Shown piece by piece: positions 1 through 7,186 of a stretch of 7,262 nucleotides of DNA; within the stretch, counting starts at the first letter, position 1; the number at the start of each line of letters is the position of its first letter. The notes beneath the pieces are model-generated. The model saw nothing but the letters and a program-made list of their open reading frames with translations. It was not told the DNA's origin and made no database searches. The stretch spans positions 1 through 7,262 of the forward strand of contig BNXT01000065.1 in NCBI GenBank assembly GCA_025999775.1. Direction: 5' to 3'. Position numbers and translations under genes: made by a program. This DNA comes from Bacteroidia bacterium (GTDB lineage Bacteria; Bacteroidota; Bacteroidia; Bacteroidales; P3).

Positions 1-508
1 CTTCATAGCTTTCAAAGAGGTCAAAACTTGGCGCTGCCGGCGAGAACAGAACGACTTCGCCTGATTCAGCTATACGGTACGCCGTTTCTACAGCGGTTTT
101 CGCCGAAAAAGTCTCCGCAATAGAGGGCACTATATCTTTAAACGTATTGATGATTTTGTGATTATCAACACCCAAACAGATAATAGCTCGAACGTGCGAA
201 CGTACCGCAGGACGCAGTATCTCGAAATTACTTTTGGCGGCTTGTCCACCTACAATCCATATCACCGATTTAGTCATACGCTCTAAGGTGAACCATGTAG
301 CATTGGTGTTGGACGCTTTGGAGTCATTGATGAAATCGACGCCACGCACGGTTGCAACATATTCCAAGCGATGCTCCTCTTCTTCAAAAGACATAAAATA
401 AGAACGCATGGTTGCATTGCGAAGTTTGGAAATACGCTGTGTAATCAGCGCCGCAGCCGTTTCGTGATAAGATACTTTACCTTGTTTTGCCAGAGTTTCA
501 AATGTCAT
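1..508 (-). CDS. murD: MurD C-terminal domain protein, lacking the N-terminal and ATP-binding domains; 3' end beyond the window
   Basis: MurD normally joins D-glutamate to UDP-MurNAc-L-alanine with ATP in the cytoplasm and has three domains in about 440 residues. Here 169 codons are visible and they match only the end of the central domain plus the C-terminal (amino-acid-binding) domain. Visible signatures are EHRLEYVATVRGVDFINDSK (about residues 49-68), the strand-loop VIWIVGG (about 85-91), ICLGVDN and a SPAAPSFDLFESYE stretch at the left edge. The start ATG (506-508) lies 2 bases after the mraY stop. Upstream in the same frame there is no ATG, GTG or TTG before a stop at 584-586, so about 280 N-terminal residues, including any GTNGKT ATP loop, are absent. 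The HNxxN motif expected near residue 12 reads VSYHE. Identity of the domain is clear. Whether the product is functional, repurposed or a remnant is not. It cannot be an ATP-dependent ligase by itself. Confidence 0.88.
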   Translation of the reverse strand, partial: MTFETLAKQGKVSYHETAAALITQRISKLRNATMRSYFMSFEEEEHRLEYVATVRGVDFINDSKASNTNATWFTLERMTKSVIWIVGGQAAKSNFEILRPAVRSHVRAIICLGVDNHKIINTFKDIVPSIAETFSAKTAVETAYRIAESGEVVLFSPAAPSFDLFESYE

Positions 509-510
509 GA

Positions 511-1767
511 TTATCTGAGTTTTAGTGTTATTATAGAAAGAATAGCCAAAAGAATACCGATGATGAAAAACCGCATAACGATTTTAGGTTCGGAAATTCC
601 GCTCATTTGATAGTGATGGTGTAAAGGCGACATCTTGAAAATACGTCGTCCTTCACCGTATTTCTTTTTTGTATATTTAAAATAGCCAACCTGTAGGATG
701 ACCGACAAATTTTCTATAAAAAAGATACCGCAAAGTACCGGCAATAATAACTCTTTGCGTATGAGGATAGCGAAGACGGCGATAATACCGCCGAGTGTCA
801 AACTTCCTGTATCACCCATAAACACTTGGGCAGGATAGGTGTTATGCCAAAGGAAGCCAATGGTGGCGCCGACAAAAGCGCTGATGAAAATGGTTAACTC
901 TCCCACATTGGGGATGTACATGATGTTGAGATAATTGGCAAAAATAATATTACCTGATACCCACGCCAAGATGCCTAACGTTGTCCCAATGATAGCCGAG
1001 GTACCCGTCGCTAATCCGTCAATACCATCCGTGAGATTGGAGCCGTTTGATACCGCCATAACAATTAACACAATAACCAAAACGAACACTATCCATGTAT
1101 ATTTGTTCGTAAAATTATCACCCATCCAACTGACCAACCAACGATAATCCCATTCGTTGTTTTTTACAAAAGGTATCGTCGTTTTCGTTGATTTCTCAAG
1201 CTGTGTTGAAAATACTTGCTTAGCCTGATCGTTCGCTTGGTCATTGAGCATGTTATGCGTATAAACATACGATGTAGTGGTGGTCTTTTCTACGGTAGTA
1301 ATATCTTTGTGAAAATACATGGTTACTCCAATAATCAAACCCAATCCGATTTGTCCAAATATCTTGAATTTACCGGCTAATCCGTTTTTGTTTTTGTTAA
1401 AAACTTTGATGTAATCGTCTATAAAACCCAGAGTACCAAGCCAAAGCGTTGTAATAATCATCAGGATGATATAGATATTATGCAGTTTAGCAAACAGCAG
1501 TGTCGGTACTAAGATGGCGATGATAATGATGATACCGCCCATTGTTGGGGTGCCGGATTTTTCTTTTTGTCCTTCTAAACCTAAGTCACGCACCGTTTCT
1601 CCGATTTGTTTTTTGCGGATATAGGCTATCAATTTGTGTCCATAGATAATCGTGATCCACAGTGATATTATCGCGGTTATCGCTGCACGAAACGAAATGT
1701 ACTGAAACACGCCGCTACCCGGTAGATTAAAATGTTTATCAAGAAAATCAAAAAGATAGTATAACAT
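511..1767 (-). CDS. mraY: phospho-N-acetylmuramoyl-pentapeptide transferase (lipid I synthase)
   Basis: MraY is the integral membrane enzyme that moves phospho-MurNAc-pentapeptide from UDP to undecaprenyl phosphate, giving lipid I, the first membrane step of peptidoglycan synthesis. The 418-residue product has about ten hydrophobic segments. Family motifs are present: PTMGG (74-78), the aspartate pair [10 protein letters not shown] (D117, D118), [16 protein letters not shown] (241-255 region, D247 and D250), [12 protein letters not shown] (D319) and the histidine cluster PLHHHYQ (H383-H385). A polar, Thr/Lys/Gln-rich insert at about 152-215 makes it longer than the roughly 360 residues of E. 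coli MraY. From recall, Bacteroidota enzymes of about 420 residues carry such an insert. The start is 7 bases after the murE stop and no clear Shine-Dalgarno is seen. The gene looks intact, with a normal hydrophobic C-terminus ending LKLR. Confidence 0.97.
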   Translation of the reverse strand: MLYYLFDFLDKHFNLPGSGVFQYISFRAAITAIISLWITIIYGHKLIAYIRKKQIGETVRDLGLEGQKEKSGTPTMGGIIIIIAILVPTLLFAKLHNIYIILMIITTLWLGTLGFIDDYIKVFNKNKNGLAGKFKIFGQIGLGLIIGVTMYFHKDITTVEKTTTTSYVYTHNMLNDQANDQAKQVFSTQLEKSTKTTIPFVKNNEWDYRWLVSWMGDNFTNKYTWIVFVLVIVLIVMAVSNGSNLTDGIDGLATGTSAIIGTTLGILAWVSGNIIFANYLNIMYIPNVGELTIFISAFVGATIGFLWHNTYPAQVFMGDTGSLTLGGIIAVFAILIRKELLLPVLCGIFFIENLSVILQVGYFKYTKKKYGEGRRIFKMSPLHHHYQMSGISEPKIVMRFFIIGILLAILSIITLKLR

Positions 1768-1774
1768 AATGAGA

Positions 1775-3241
1775 CTATTTTGAGGATTGAGGATTGAGGT
1801 ACTTATTTAAAATTTCTTTATCGTCGAAATGATGCCGTATATCATTGATTTCTTGGTATGTTTCGTGTCCTTTACCGGCGACGAGCAGGATGTCGCCCAT
1901 TTGTGCTAATAGGGTTGCCGTATGAATAGCCTCTTCACGATTGAGAATACATACAACCTTTGATTTATGCTGCGATGCGACACCTTCAAGCATCTGGTCA
2001 ATGATACTTTGGGGGTCTTCGCGGCGCGGGTTATCGGAGGTGAGTATTATTTTATCGCTGTTTTCGCACGCAATACGCGCCATGATAGGGCGCTTGGCGC
2101 TGTCTCTGTTACCGCCGCAGCCAACAACACAGATGAGCGTTTCCGTGCCGCGTCTAATCTCGTTGATAGTAGATAACACATTGCTCAAAGCATCGGGCGT
2201 GTGGGCATAATCGACAATTGCCGTTACGCCTTTTGGCGATGTTACCTGCTCAAAACGCCCCGCAGCAGACGATAACCCGCTAATGACCGGTAATATAGCC
2301 TCCGCATCCTCTCCTAACAAAAAAGCCGTGGCATAGATAGCCACGAAATTGTACGCATTGAAAAGCCCTATCAAACGGATGTAAACATCGGTATTATGAA
2401 TATTAAGATGTAACCCTTCAAACGTATTCTCAATGACTTTACAATGAAAATCAGCAAGCTGCCGGACAGCGTAGGTTACTATTCGAGCCGTCGTATTTTG
2501 CACCATGATTTGTCCGTTTTTATCGTCCATATTGGTCAACGCAAAGGCTGTCTTTGGCAAGGCATCAAAAAATTGTTTCTTAGCTTTTAGATAGGTATCA
2601 AAGGTTTTATGATAATCCAAATGATCGTGTGTGAGGTTGCTAAAAATACCGCCTGTGAAGGTGATACCGCTGATGCGATGTTGTACAATAGCGTGCGAAC
2701 TAACTTCCATAAAAGCATGCGTGCAACCCTCAGTAACCATTTCATGCAATAACGTATTGAGATGGATGGCATCGGGAGTAGTATGGGTGGACGGTATAAT
2801 ACGGTCGTTAATACGGTTTTGGATGGTAGAAAGTAACCCTGTTTTGTAACCTAACTCACGAAACAGTGTGTGCAGCAAGGTTACGGTCGTAGTTTTACCG
2901 TTGGTGCCTGTAATACCCACCAATTTAAGTTTTTGAGACGGATGATCATAGAAACTATCTGCACAAATGCCGACTGCATACGAAGAATCACGCACTTGAA
3001 TATAGGTAACCGCAGGTGATTGTTGTTTGGGAAGCTCCTGACATACAACGGCAACAGCGCCTTGTTTGATGGCTTTATCAATAAATTGATGACCATCATT
3101 AGCTTCGCCATGTATCGCAAAAAAGCACGAGCCTGACTGTACTTGACGAGAATCTAAACACAATGACAGTATCGGCAGTTGCGTGTTGCCTATCAGTGTT
3201 TGAATATCTAAAGTTGAAACTATATCGTGCAGTGTTTTCAT
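1775..3241 (-). CDS. murE: UDP-MurNAc-L-alanyl-D-glutamate--2,6-diaminopimelate ligase
   Basis: MurE adds the third stem-peptide residue to UDP-MurNAc-L-Ala-D-Glu in an ATP-dependent cytoplasmic reaction. The 488-residue product has the usual three-domain Mur ligase layout and length. In order: an N-terminal UDP-binding domain with [14 protein letters not shown] (29-42); the ATP loop [11 protein letters not shown] (109-119); the substrate motif STHTTPD (151-157); MEVSSHA (178-184); [11 protein letters not shown] (201-211); and the segment YLKAKKQFF, whose K221 is the probable carbamylated lysine. The C-terminal domain has DYAHTPDAL (344-352), GCGGNRD (374-380), DNPRREDP (403-410) and GKGHE (456-460). 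DNPR is the signature of enzymes that use meso-diaminopimelate rather than lysine, so a DAP-type wall is inferred. It starts 6 bases after the ftsI stop. The last codons run through a 7-base tandem repeat. Confidence 0.98.
   Translation of the reverse strand: MKTLHDIVSTLDIQTLIGNTQLPILSLCLDSRQVQSGSCFFAIHGEANDGHQFIDKAIKQGAVAVVCQELPKQQSPAVTYIQVRDSSYAVGICADSFYDHPSQKLKLVGITGTNGKTTTVTLLHTLFRELGYKTGLLSTIQNRINDRIIPSTHTTPDAIHLNTLLHEMVTEGCTHAFMEVSSHAIVQHRISGITFTGGIFSNLTHDHLDYHKTFDTYLKAKKQFFDALPKTAFALTNMDDKNGQIMVQNTTARIVTYAVRQLADFHCKVIENTFEGLHLNIHNTDVYIRLIGLFNAYNFVAIYATAFLLGEDAEAILPVISGLSSAAGRFEQVTSPKGVTAIVDYAHTPDALSNVLSTINEIRRGTETLICVVGCGGNRDSAKRPIMARIACENSDKIILTSDNPRREDPQSIIDQMLEGVASQHKSKVVCILNREEAIHTATLLAQMGDILLVAGKGHETYQEINDIRHHFDDKEILNKYLNPQSSK
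1780..1799 (-). repeat. 7-base tandem repeat, almost three copies, at the murE 3' end
   Basis: On the plus strand TTGAGGA is repeated twice and followed by TTGAGG. On the coding strand this is a CCTCAAT unit that encodes part of the MurE tail NPQSS just before the stop. The unit length is not a multiple of three, so gain or loss of a copy would change the MurE end. Removing exactly one unit would bypass the TAG stop and join the murE frame to the mraY start in frame. With under three copies it may be chance. Confidence 0.75.
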
Positions 3242-3247
3242 GGCGTG

Positions 3248-5392
3248 TTAATTAGTGGATAGGCGTAGCCAAATTGTTTGATTAGCGCTATAAGCTGAGC
3301 CGGCTGTGATAGATTGTTCAACAACAGCGCCTTTGCCATTGATACGTACAGTAAGTCCTGATTTTTCGAGTAAATAGGCAGCATCTTTGACATTCATCCC
3401 TTTCACATTAGGAACGAGATTAGCACGGACGGTATGTCCCATGATATGCCCATTGTTTTTGGATGACCAATAGGGATAGTCGTTTGCGAGATCGGCTTCT
3501 TGCAAACAACGGATCTGCGAAAATAGCAGCCGCACATCACCGGCATTAGACACAGGAATCAGAGGGCTATTAGTAGCCACGTCGGGCAATACTTTTTCAA
3601 CGCGTAAGTGTGTTGAATAGACTTTATCCGCTATTTCTCTGAATACCGGCGCTGCTACTTCCGCTCCATATTGTCGATTTTTAGTAGGGTTGCTTACAAT
3701 CACCGCACACGTATAGAGTGGTGCATCGGCAGGGAAATAACCAACAAAAGAGGCAAGATATTTCCAACGTTCACCTCCGCGTTCTTTGTAATTGATCTGT
3801 GCCGTACCCGTTTTTCCGGCGATTTTAAAGGCGGATTTCGACAATGAATGTGCCGTACCATGTTGTACAACCTCTTCCAAACATTCCTGTACTTTTGTTA
3901 AAGTACGGTTTGAGCAGATACGCTCTTGTAATATCGTCGGTTGGAAAGTCTGTAACGTTCGTCCGCCGGATTGAATCTCTCGAACAAACATGGGTTTCAT
4001 CATGCGTCCGTTGTTAGCAACGGCATTGTAAAAAGTAAGTAACTGTAGGGGTGTAAGTTGTACTTCATAGCCCATAGCGGTTTGATATAACGACCACCCT
4101 GACCATGGGTTCTGGACAGTACTGTTTTTATTAGGGCTTTTGATAAGAGGCAATCCTTCACCTTTAAGGTCAATTCCAAGCGGTTTGTCCAAACGCATAG
4201 CGTAAAAATAATCACAATAGCGTTGATGGTTACGGTTAAAACTTGCCTCTGCAGCATACGCCATACCGACATTGGAAGATAGGGCAAACGCACGCTTTAA
4301 ACTAACTTTACCCCATCCCTTCTCATGGGAATCTTGGATTTTTCGTCCGCCAAGTACGATAGACCCTGTAGGTACTATGAAATTAGTATCTATTTTCCCT
4401 TCTTCAAGAATAGCGATGAGGCTTGCCAATTTAAATGTAGATCCGGGTTCGGAACTTTCTCCGATAGCATAATTATATACTTCGCGGTATTTGCCATCTT
4501 CGCCGCGTTTGAGCGTTGCAATGGCGCGAATTTCACCGGTGGCGACTTCCATGAGTATAGCACAGCCATGGTCGGCTGCATTTTGCTCCAAACAGCGCTG
4601 CAATGCACTTTCGGCAACATCCTGCACTTGCATATTGATAGTCGTAACAATATCTTTGCCATCTTTCAACTCATAGTTTTCGTTGGAAATAGGACGCCAT
4701 ACGTTGTTAGCTATTTTGCGTTCTATGCGAAAACCGTTCTTTCCTGCGAGTATCGGGTCGTAAGCCAATTCCAAGCCTTTACCGGATCTATTGACTTCGG
4801 GGCTATAGCCGATGGTGTTAGCCGCTAACATATTGTACAAATGTACGCGCTGGTCACGTTCTTCAACAAGCAAACCTCCACTATACCGTCCTTTTCTGAG
4901 GATTGGAAATTTCTCAATACGTTTCAATGTGGGATAATCGATATTACGCGCGATTAAAAAATCGCGTTCTCCGCGCCCTCGTTTCTTTTTGGTTTTAAGG
5001 TCTGTGCCAAGGTCTATAGTACGCGCGCGTTTGAGGTTGTTCAGCCATGTTGTTGCCGACCCGCCACGTGAAAGAAGCGCTAAACTATCAGCCAATGCTT
5101 TAACGTAGTAGTCGAACGTGTCTTTGGACACTACGCTTTCGTGTAAGTCCATACGCACCGTGAAAATAGATTTAGTCATCACAAGAATGCACGAATCGAC
5201 CGAATATATCGTACCGCGCTTTGCCACTATTTCGACTTCACGTACCGTTTTGGTTTTCATACTTGCGCGCCATTGATCGCCTTCACCGTAATACACCACA
5301 AGCATCTGCCAAATAATGGCAAAAGCCACCACAAGTACGCACAGATAGACTACCCCTAATCGCCACCGTATGTTATTGGGTTGTTCACTCAT
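3248..5392 (-). CDS. ftsI: FtsI-type transpeptidase (class B penicillin-binding protein) with C-terminal PASTA domain
   Basis: This is the division-specific D,D-transpeptidase that cross-links septal peptidoglycan in the periplasm, working with FtsW and FtsL. The 714-residue product has a short cytoplasmic tail and one N-terminal membrane anchor (about 12-34). A PBP dimerisation domain starting with the KRGTIYSVD segment (58-66) follows, then a transpeptidase domain from about 245 to 595. The three active-site motifs are intact: EPGSTFK with the catalytic serine S318 and K321, SSN (372-374), and KTGT (527-530). A single PASTA domain occupies about 660-712, starting at VPNVKGMNVKDAAYLL. A PASTA tail on the dcw-cluster PBP is common in Bacteroidota. 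The start codon overlaps the end of the ftsL-like gene by 8 bases, and murE follows after 6 bases. The dimerisation entry motif has DS where DG is more usual. Otherwise it looks ordinary and functional. Confidence 0.97.
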   Translation of the reverse strand: MSEQPNNIRWRLGVVYLCVLVVAFAIIWQMLVVYYGEGDQWRASMKTKTVREVEIVAKRGTIYSVDSCILVMTKSIFTVRMDLHESVVSKDTFDYYVKALADSLALLSRGGSATTWLNNLKRARTIDLGTDLKTKKKRGRGERDFLIARNIDYPTLKRIEKFPILRKGRYSGGLLVEERDQRVHLYNMLAANTIGYSPEVNRSGKGLELAYDPILAGKNGFRIERKIANNVWRPISNENYELKDGKDIVTTINMQVQDVAESALQRCLEQNAADHGCAILMEVATGEIRAIATLKRGEDGKYREVYNYAIGESSEPGSTFKLASLIAILEEGKIDTNFIVPTGSIVLGGRKIQDSHEKGWGKVSLKRAFALSSNVGMAYAAEASFNRNHQRYCDYFYAMRLDKPLGIDLKGEGLPLIKSPNKNSTVQNPWSGWSLYQTAMGYEVQLTPLQLLTFYNAVANNGRMMKPMFVREIQSGGRTLQTFQPTILQERICSNRTLTKVQECLEEVVQHGTAHSLSKSAFKIAGKTGTAQINYKERGGERWKYLASFVGYFPADAPLYTCAVIVSNPTKNRQYGAEVAAPVFREIADKVYSTHLRVEKVLPDVATNSPLIPVSNAGDVRLLFSQIRCLQEADLANDYPYWSSKNNGHIMGHTVRANLVPNVKGMNVKDAAYLLEKSGLTVRINGKGAVVEQSITAGSAYSANQTIWLRLSTN

Positions 5393-5717
5393 CTTTTGGA
5401 ATGTATATGGTTTTAGTCGGCACTCTGGACTCTTTGATACCCATCAAACTATCTAATTTTTTGGCTATCTCGGATTGCTGGCTACGTTGTATATAATCTG
5501 AACGAACCGACAAGTATTCGGTTTGTAATTCTTTCAATTCGCGCTTCAATTTGTCGGTCTCACGAAGGACATGCTCCGTTCTGTAATTATTACGAATGAC
5601 GATAATCGCTAAAAATACAATTAAAAGCATGAGCCATATTTGCTTTCTCACCCACACATTCGTAATAAGCGACCCATCAAAAAGATGACGTAACCGAAAA
5701 TGATGCTTGGCGCTCAT
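5385..5717 (-). CDS. ftsL: FtsL-like cell division protein
   Basis: This is a small bitopic division protein of 110 residues. It has a basic cytoplasmic head (about 1-25), one membrane segment (about 26-42, IWLMLLIVFLAIIVI) and a periplasmic heptad-like coiled coil (about 48-90, rich in E, K, L and R). A short tail carries the segment SEIAKKLDSLMGIKES (82-97). FtsL sequences diverge strongly, so the call rests on size, topology, coiled coil and position between rsmH and ftsI, the standard ftsL slot. FtsL proteins form a complex with FtsB/DivIC and FtsQ/DivIB and help activate FtsW-FtsI. The ATG overlaps the rsmH stop as ATGA, and its 3' end overlaps ftsI by 8 bases, suggesting coupled translation of the three genes. 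Confidence 0.87.
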   Translation of the reverse strand: MSAKHHFRLRHLFDGSLITNVWVRKQIWLMLLIVFLAIIVIRNNYRTEHVLRETDKLKRELKELQTEYLSVRSDYIQRSQQSEIAKKLDSLMGIKESRVPTKTIYIPKDE

Positions 5718-6607
5718 AATTTCTCTGCAATTCTAAGTTTAGCGCTACGCGCACGAAGGTTGATAGCAATTTCCGTATCGCTGGGAACAATGGCTTTTCT
5801 GGTAATAAGTTTGAAAGGAGACAGACTGTTACCATAAAAATCTTTATGAAGTTCGCCTTCACAGTTGCCGGTCTTCATAAAATATTTCACTAAGCGATCT
5901 TCTAAGGAATGGTATGAAATAATGACTAAACGTCCACCTTGACGCAGGAGGTCAAGACTTTGCAGCAGTAGTTGTTTCAATGCTTCAAGTTCTTGATTGA
6001 CTTCAATACGCAGCGCTTGAAAGACCATAGCTAATAATTTGTTCTCAATTTTTGGCGACAGCATTGGCTTGAGAGTTTGTACAAGCTGTGTGGTGGTCGT
6101 TATAGCGCTACGAGTTCGTTCGTGAACGATACGTTCGGCAATAGCTTTGCCATTATGCAGTTCACCATAATTACAAAACAGACAGGTCAATTGTTCCAGT
6201 GAATAGGTATTAATTACGTTGTTTGCCGATAGGGTTGCCTGACGGTTCATACGTAAATCCAAGGGTGCGTCGTAGCGAAATGAGAAACCACGTTCCGGCG
6301 TGTCTATCTGATGTGAAGATACGCCAAGATCAGCCAATAACCCATCAATTGCCAAAACGCCTTTCATTTTCAGAAAATTTTTAGCATAACGAAAGTTTTG
6401 TGGTATCAACTCAAAACGATTGTCGTCAGGTACATTACTTTGAGCGTCGGCATCTTGGTCAAATGCAAATAGTCGTCCGTCTGAGAAGTGGTCTAACATT
6501 TCACGGGTATGTCCACCGCCGCCGAACGTGGCATCCACATAAACACCACCGTCACGCAAGGCTAAACCGGCAACACTTTCTTCACGTAAAACAGGGATAT
6601 GATACAT
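5714..6607 (-). CDS. rsmH: 16S rRNA (cytosine-1402-N4)-methyltransferase
   Basis: RsmH (formerly MraW) methylates N4 of C1402 in 16S rRNA in the ribosomal decoding centre, using S-adenosylmethionine. The 297-residue product has the expected length and motifs: YHIPVLREE (2-10), the SAM-binding loop VDATFGGGGHT (24-34), FAFDQD (48-53), LLADLGVSSHQID (90-102), ERGFSFRYDAPLDLRMN (105-121), MVFQALRIEVNQEL (194-207), ISYHSLEDRLVK (230-241) and the C-terminal NLRARSAKLRIAEK (283-296). It sits between mraZ and ftsL, its usual place. The start is 4 bases after the mraZ stop, and its TGA overlaps the ftsL ATG. No unusual features are seen. Confidence 0.97.
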   Translation of the reverse strand: MYHIPVLREESVAGLALRDGGVYVDATFGGGGHTREMLDHFSDGRLFAFDQDADAQSNVPDDNRFELIPQNFRYAKNFLKMKGVLAIDGLLADLGVSSHQIDTPERGFSFRYDAPLDLRMNRQATLSANNVINTYSLEQLTCLFCNYGELHNGKAIAERIVHERTRSAITTTTQLVQTLKPMLSPKIENKLLAMVFQALRIEVNQELEALKQLLLQSLDLLRQGGRLVIISYHSLEDRLVKYFMKTGNCEGELHKDFYGNSLSPFKLITRKAIVPSDTEIAINLRARSAKLRIAEKL

Positions 6608-6611
6608 GGCG

Positions 6612-7082
6612 TTAGTCTTTTTCGGTGTCGGTTGAAATTTGTCCTAAACGTTTGACGATCAACGTTTCTATATCTTGTTTGGATGCTGATTCTAACGCCC
6701 GATATGTTGCTACATCCCAGATTTCGATGAGGTTATTTTTGGAAATCAACACAATATCTTTGTCAATGTTCTTGGCTTTGCGTTGGTCGCCCGGAATTAA
6801 CAACCGATCGTTACCGTCTAAGTCTATGGGGTTTCCTTCGGACAATTTGCGAATGATGAGGCGGTCTTGAGGATTATATTGGTTAAGTTTGGCAATATTT
6901 TCGGACAGTTCTTTTTCAAACTCTTTGCGGGGCCATAACTCTAAACACGCGTCAAAAAGGCTCTCCTTGATGATGAAACCGTCCTCAATGACAGCCGTCA
7001 ACAGTTTCTTCAATGCTAATGGAAACTTAAAACGTCCATTAACATCCATTTTGCAATATTCTTTTCCTATCAAGATAGCCAT
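6612..7082 (-). CDS. mraZ: MraZ transcriptional regulator
   Basis: MraZ is a ring-forming DNA-binding protein with two AbrB-like repeats. In E. coli it represses its own dcw operon. With the start at 7080-7082 the product is 156 residues, close to the family size. The first repeat has KMDVNGRFKFP (11-21), matching DxxGRhxxP. The second reads IDLDGNDRLLIP (86-97), so a usual NGR has become NDR. Other familiar positions are LIIRKLSEG (75-83) and the LIEIWD strand (118-123). The same frame extends upstream to an ATG at 7172, but that would add about 30 Phe/Lys-rich residues encoded by the A-tract region and would start upstream of the promoter. The inner ATG, beginning MAILIGKEY, aligns with the family start. 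It is the first gene of the operon, 4 bases before rsmH. Confidence 0.93.
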   Translation of the reverse strand: MAILIGKEYCKMDVNGRFKFPLALKKLLTAVIEDGFIIKESLFDACLELWPRKEFEKELSENIAKLNQYNPQDRLIIRKLSEGNPIDLDGNDRLLIPGDQRKAKNIDKDIVLISKNNLIEIWDVATYRALESASKQDIETLIVKRLGQISTDTEKD

Positions 7083-7109
7083 TAAACGGAGAGTTTTGTT
7101 TTTATCCCA

Positions 7110-7142
7110 CAAAGTTACAAAAAAAAACATAAAAATACCAAA
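7110..7142 (-). promoter_or_regulatory. Bacteroidota-type promoter of the mraZ operon
   Basis: On the minus strand TAACTTTG (7117 down to 7110) matches the -7 consensus TAnnTTTG exactly. A TTTG (7142 down to 7139) stands 21 bases upstream as the -33 element, within the known spacing range of this promoter class. Transcription would begin a few bases further on, leaving a leader of roughly 20-25 bases before the mraZ ATG. The leader shows no purine-rich Shine-Dalgarno, as is usual in Bacteroidota. The -33 element lies in an A/T-rich run, so it is weaker evidence than the -7 box. Confidence 0.75.
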
Positions 7143-7186
7143 AAAATCCATAATATTAATAATTTTTTCCAAAAAAAAACAAAAAA
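7119..7186. promoter_or_regulatory. phased A-tracts at the mraZ promoter, probable curved DNA
   Basis: Runs of A (plus strand) lie at 7119-7127, 7131-7135, 7140-7146, 7171-7179 and 7181-7186, with a T run at 7163-7168. Their centres fall near 7123, 7133, 7143, 7165.5, 7175 and 7183.5, about one helical turn apart, apart from a TA-rich gap around 7150-7160. Tracts phased with the helix are known to bend DNA and can act like an UP element or a site for nucleoid proteins. Bending here is inferred from sequence only. Confidence 0.55.

Noticed and set aside
371..610. Plus-strand frame across the mraY/murD junction
   Set aside because: It shows no family signature and is antisense to the MurD fragment and the end of mraY. 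The frame is explained by chance.
3242..3247. Possible terminator or internal promoter between ftsI and murE
   Set aside because: The gap is only 6 bases with no hairpin and no TAnnTTTG box. The other junctions are equally short or overlapping.
4325..4828. Open frame of 167 codons on the plus strand inside ftsI
   Set aside because: It lies fully antisense to the transpeptidase domain of a clear ftsI and has no recognisable motifs or promoter. It is a shadow of the coding frame.
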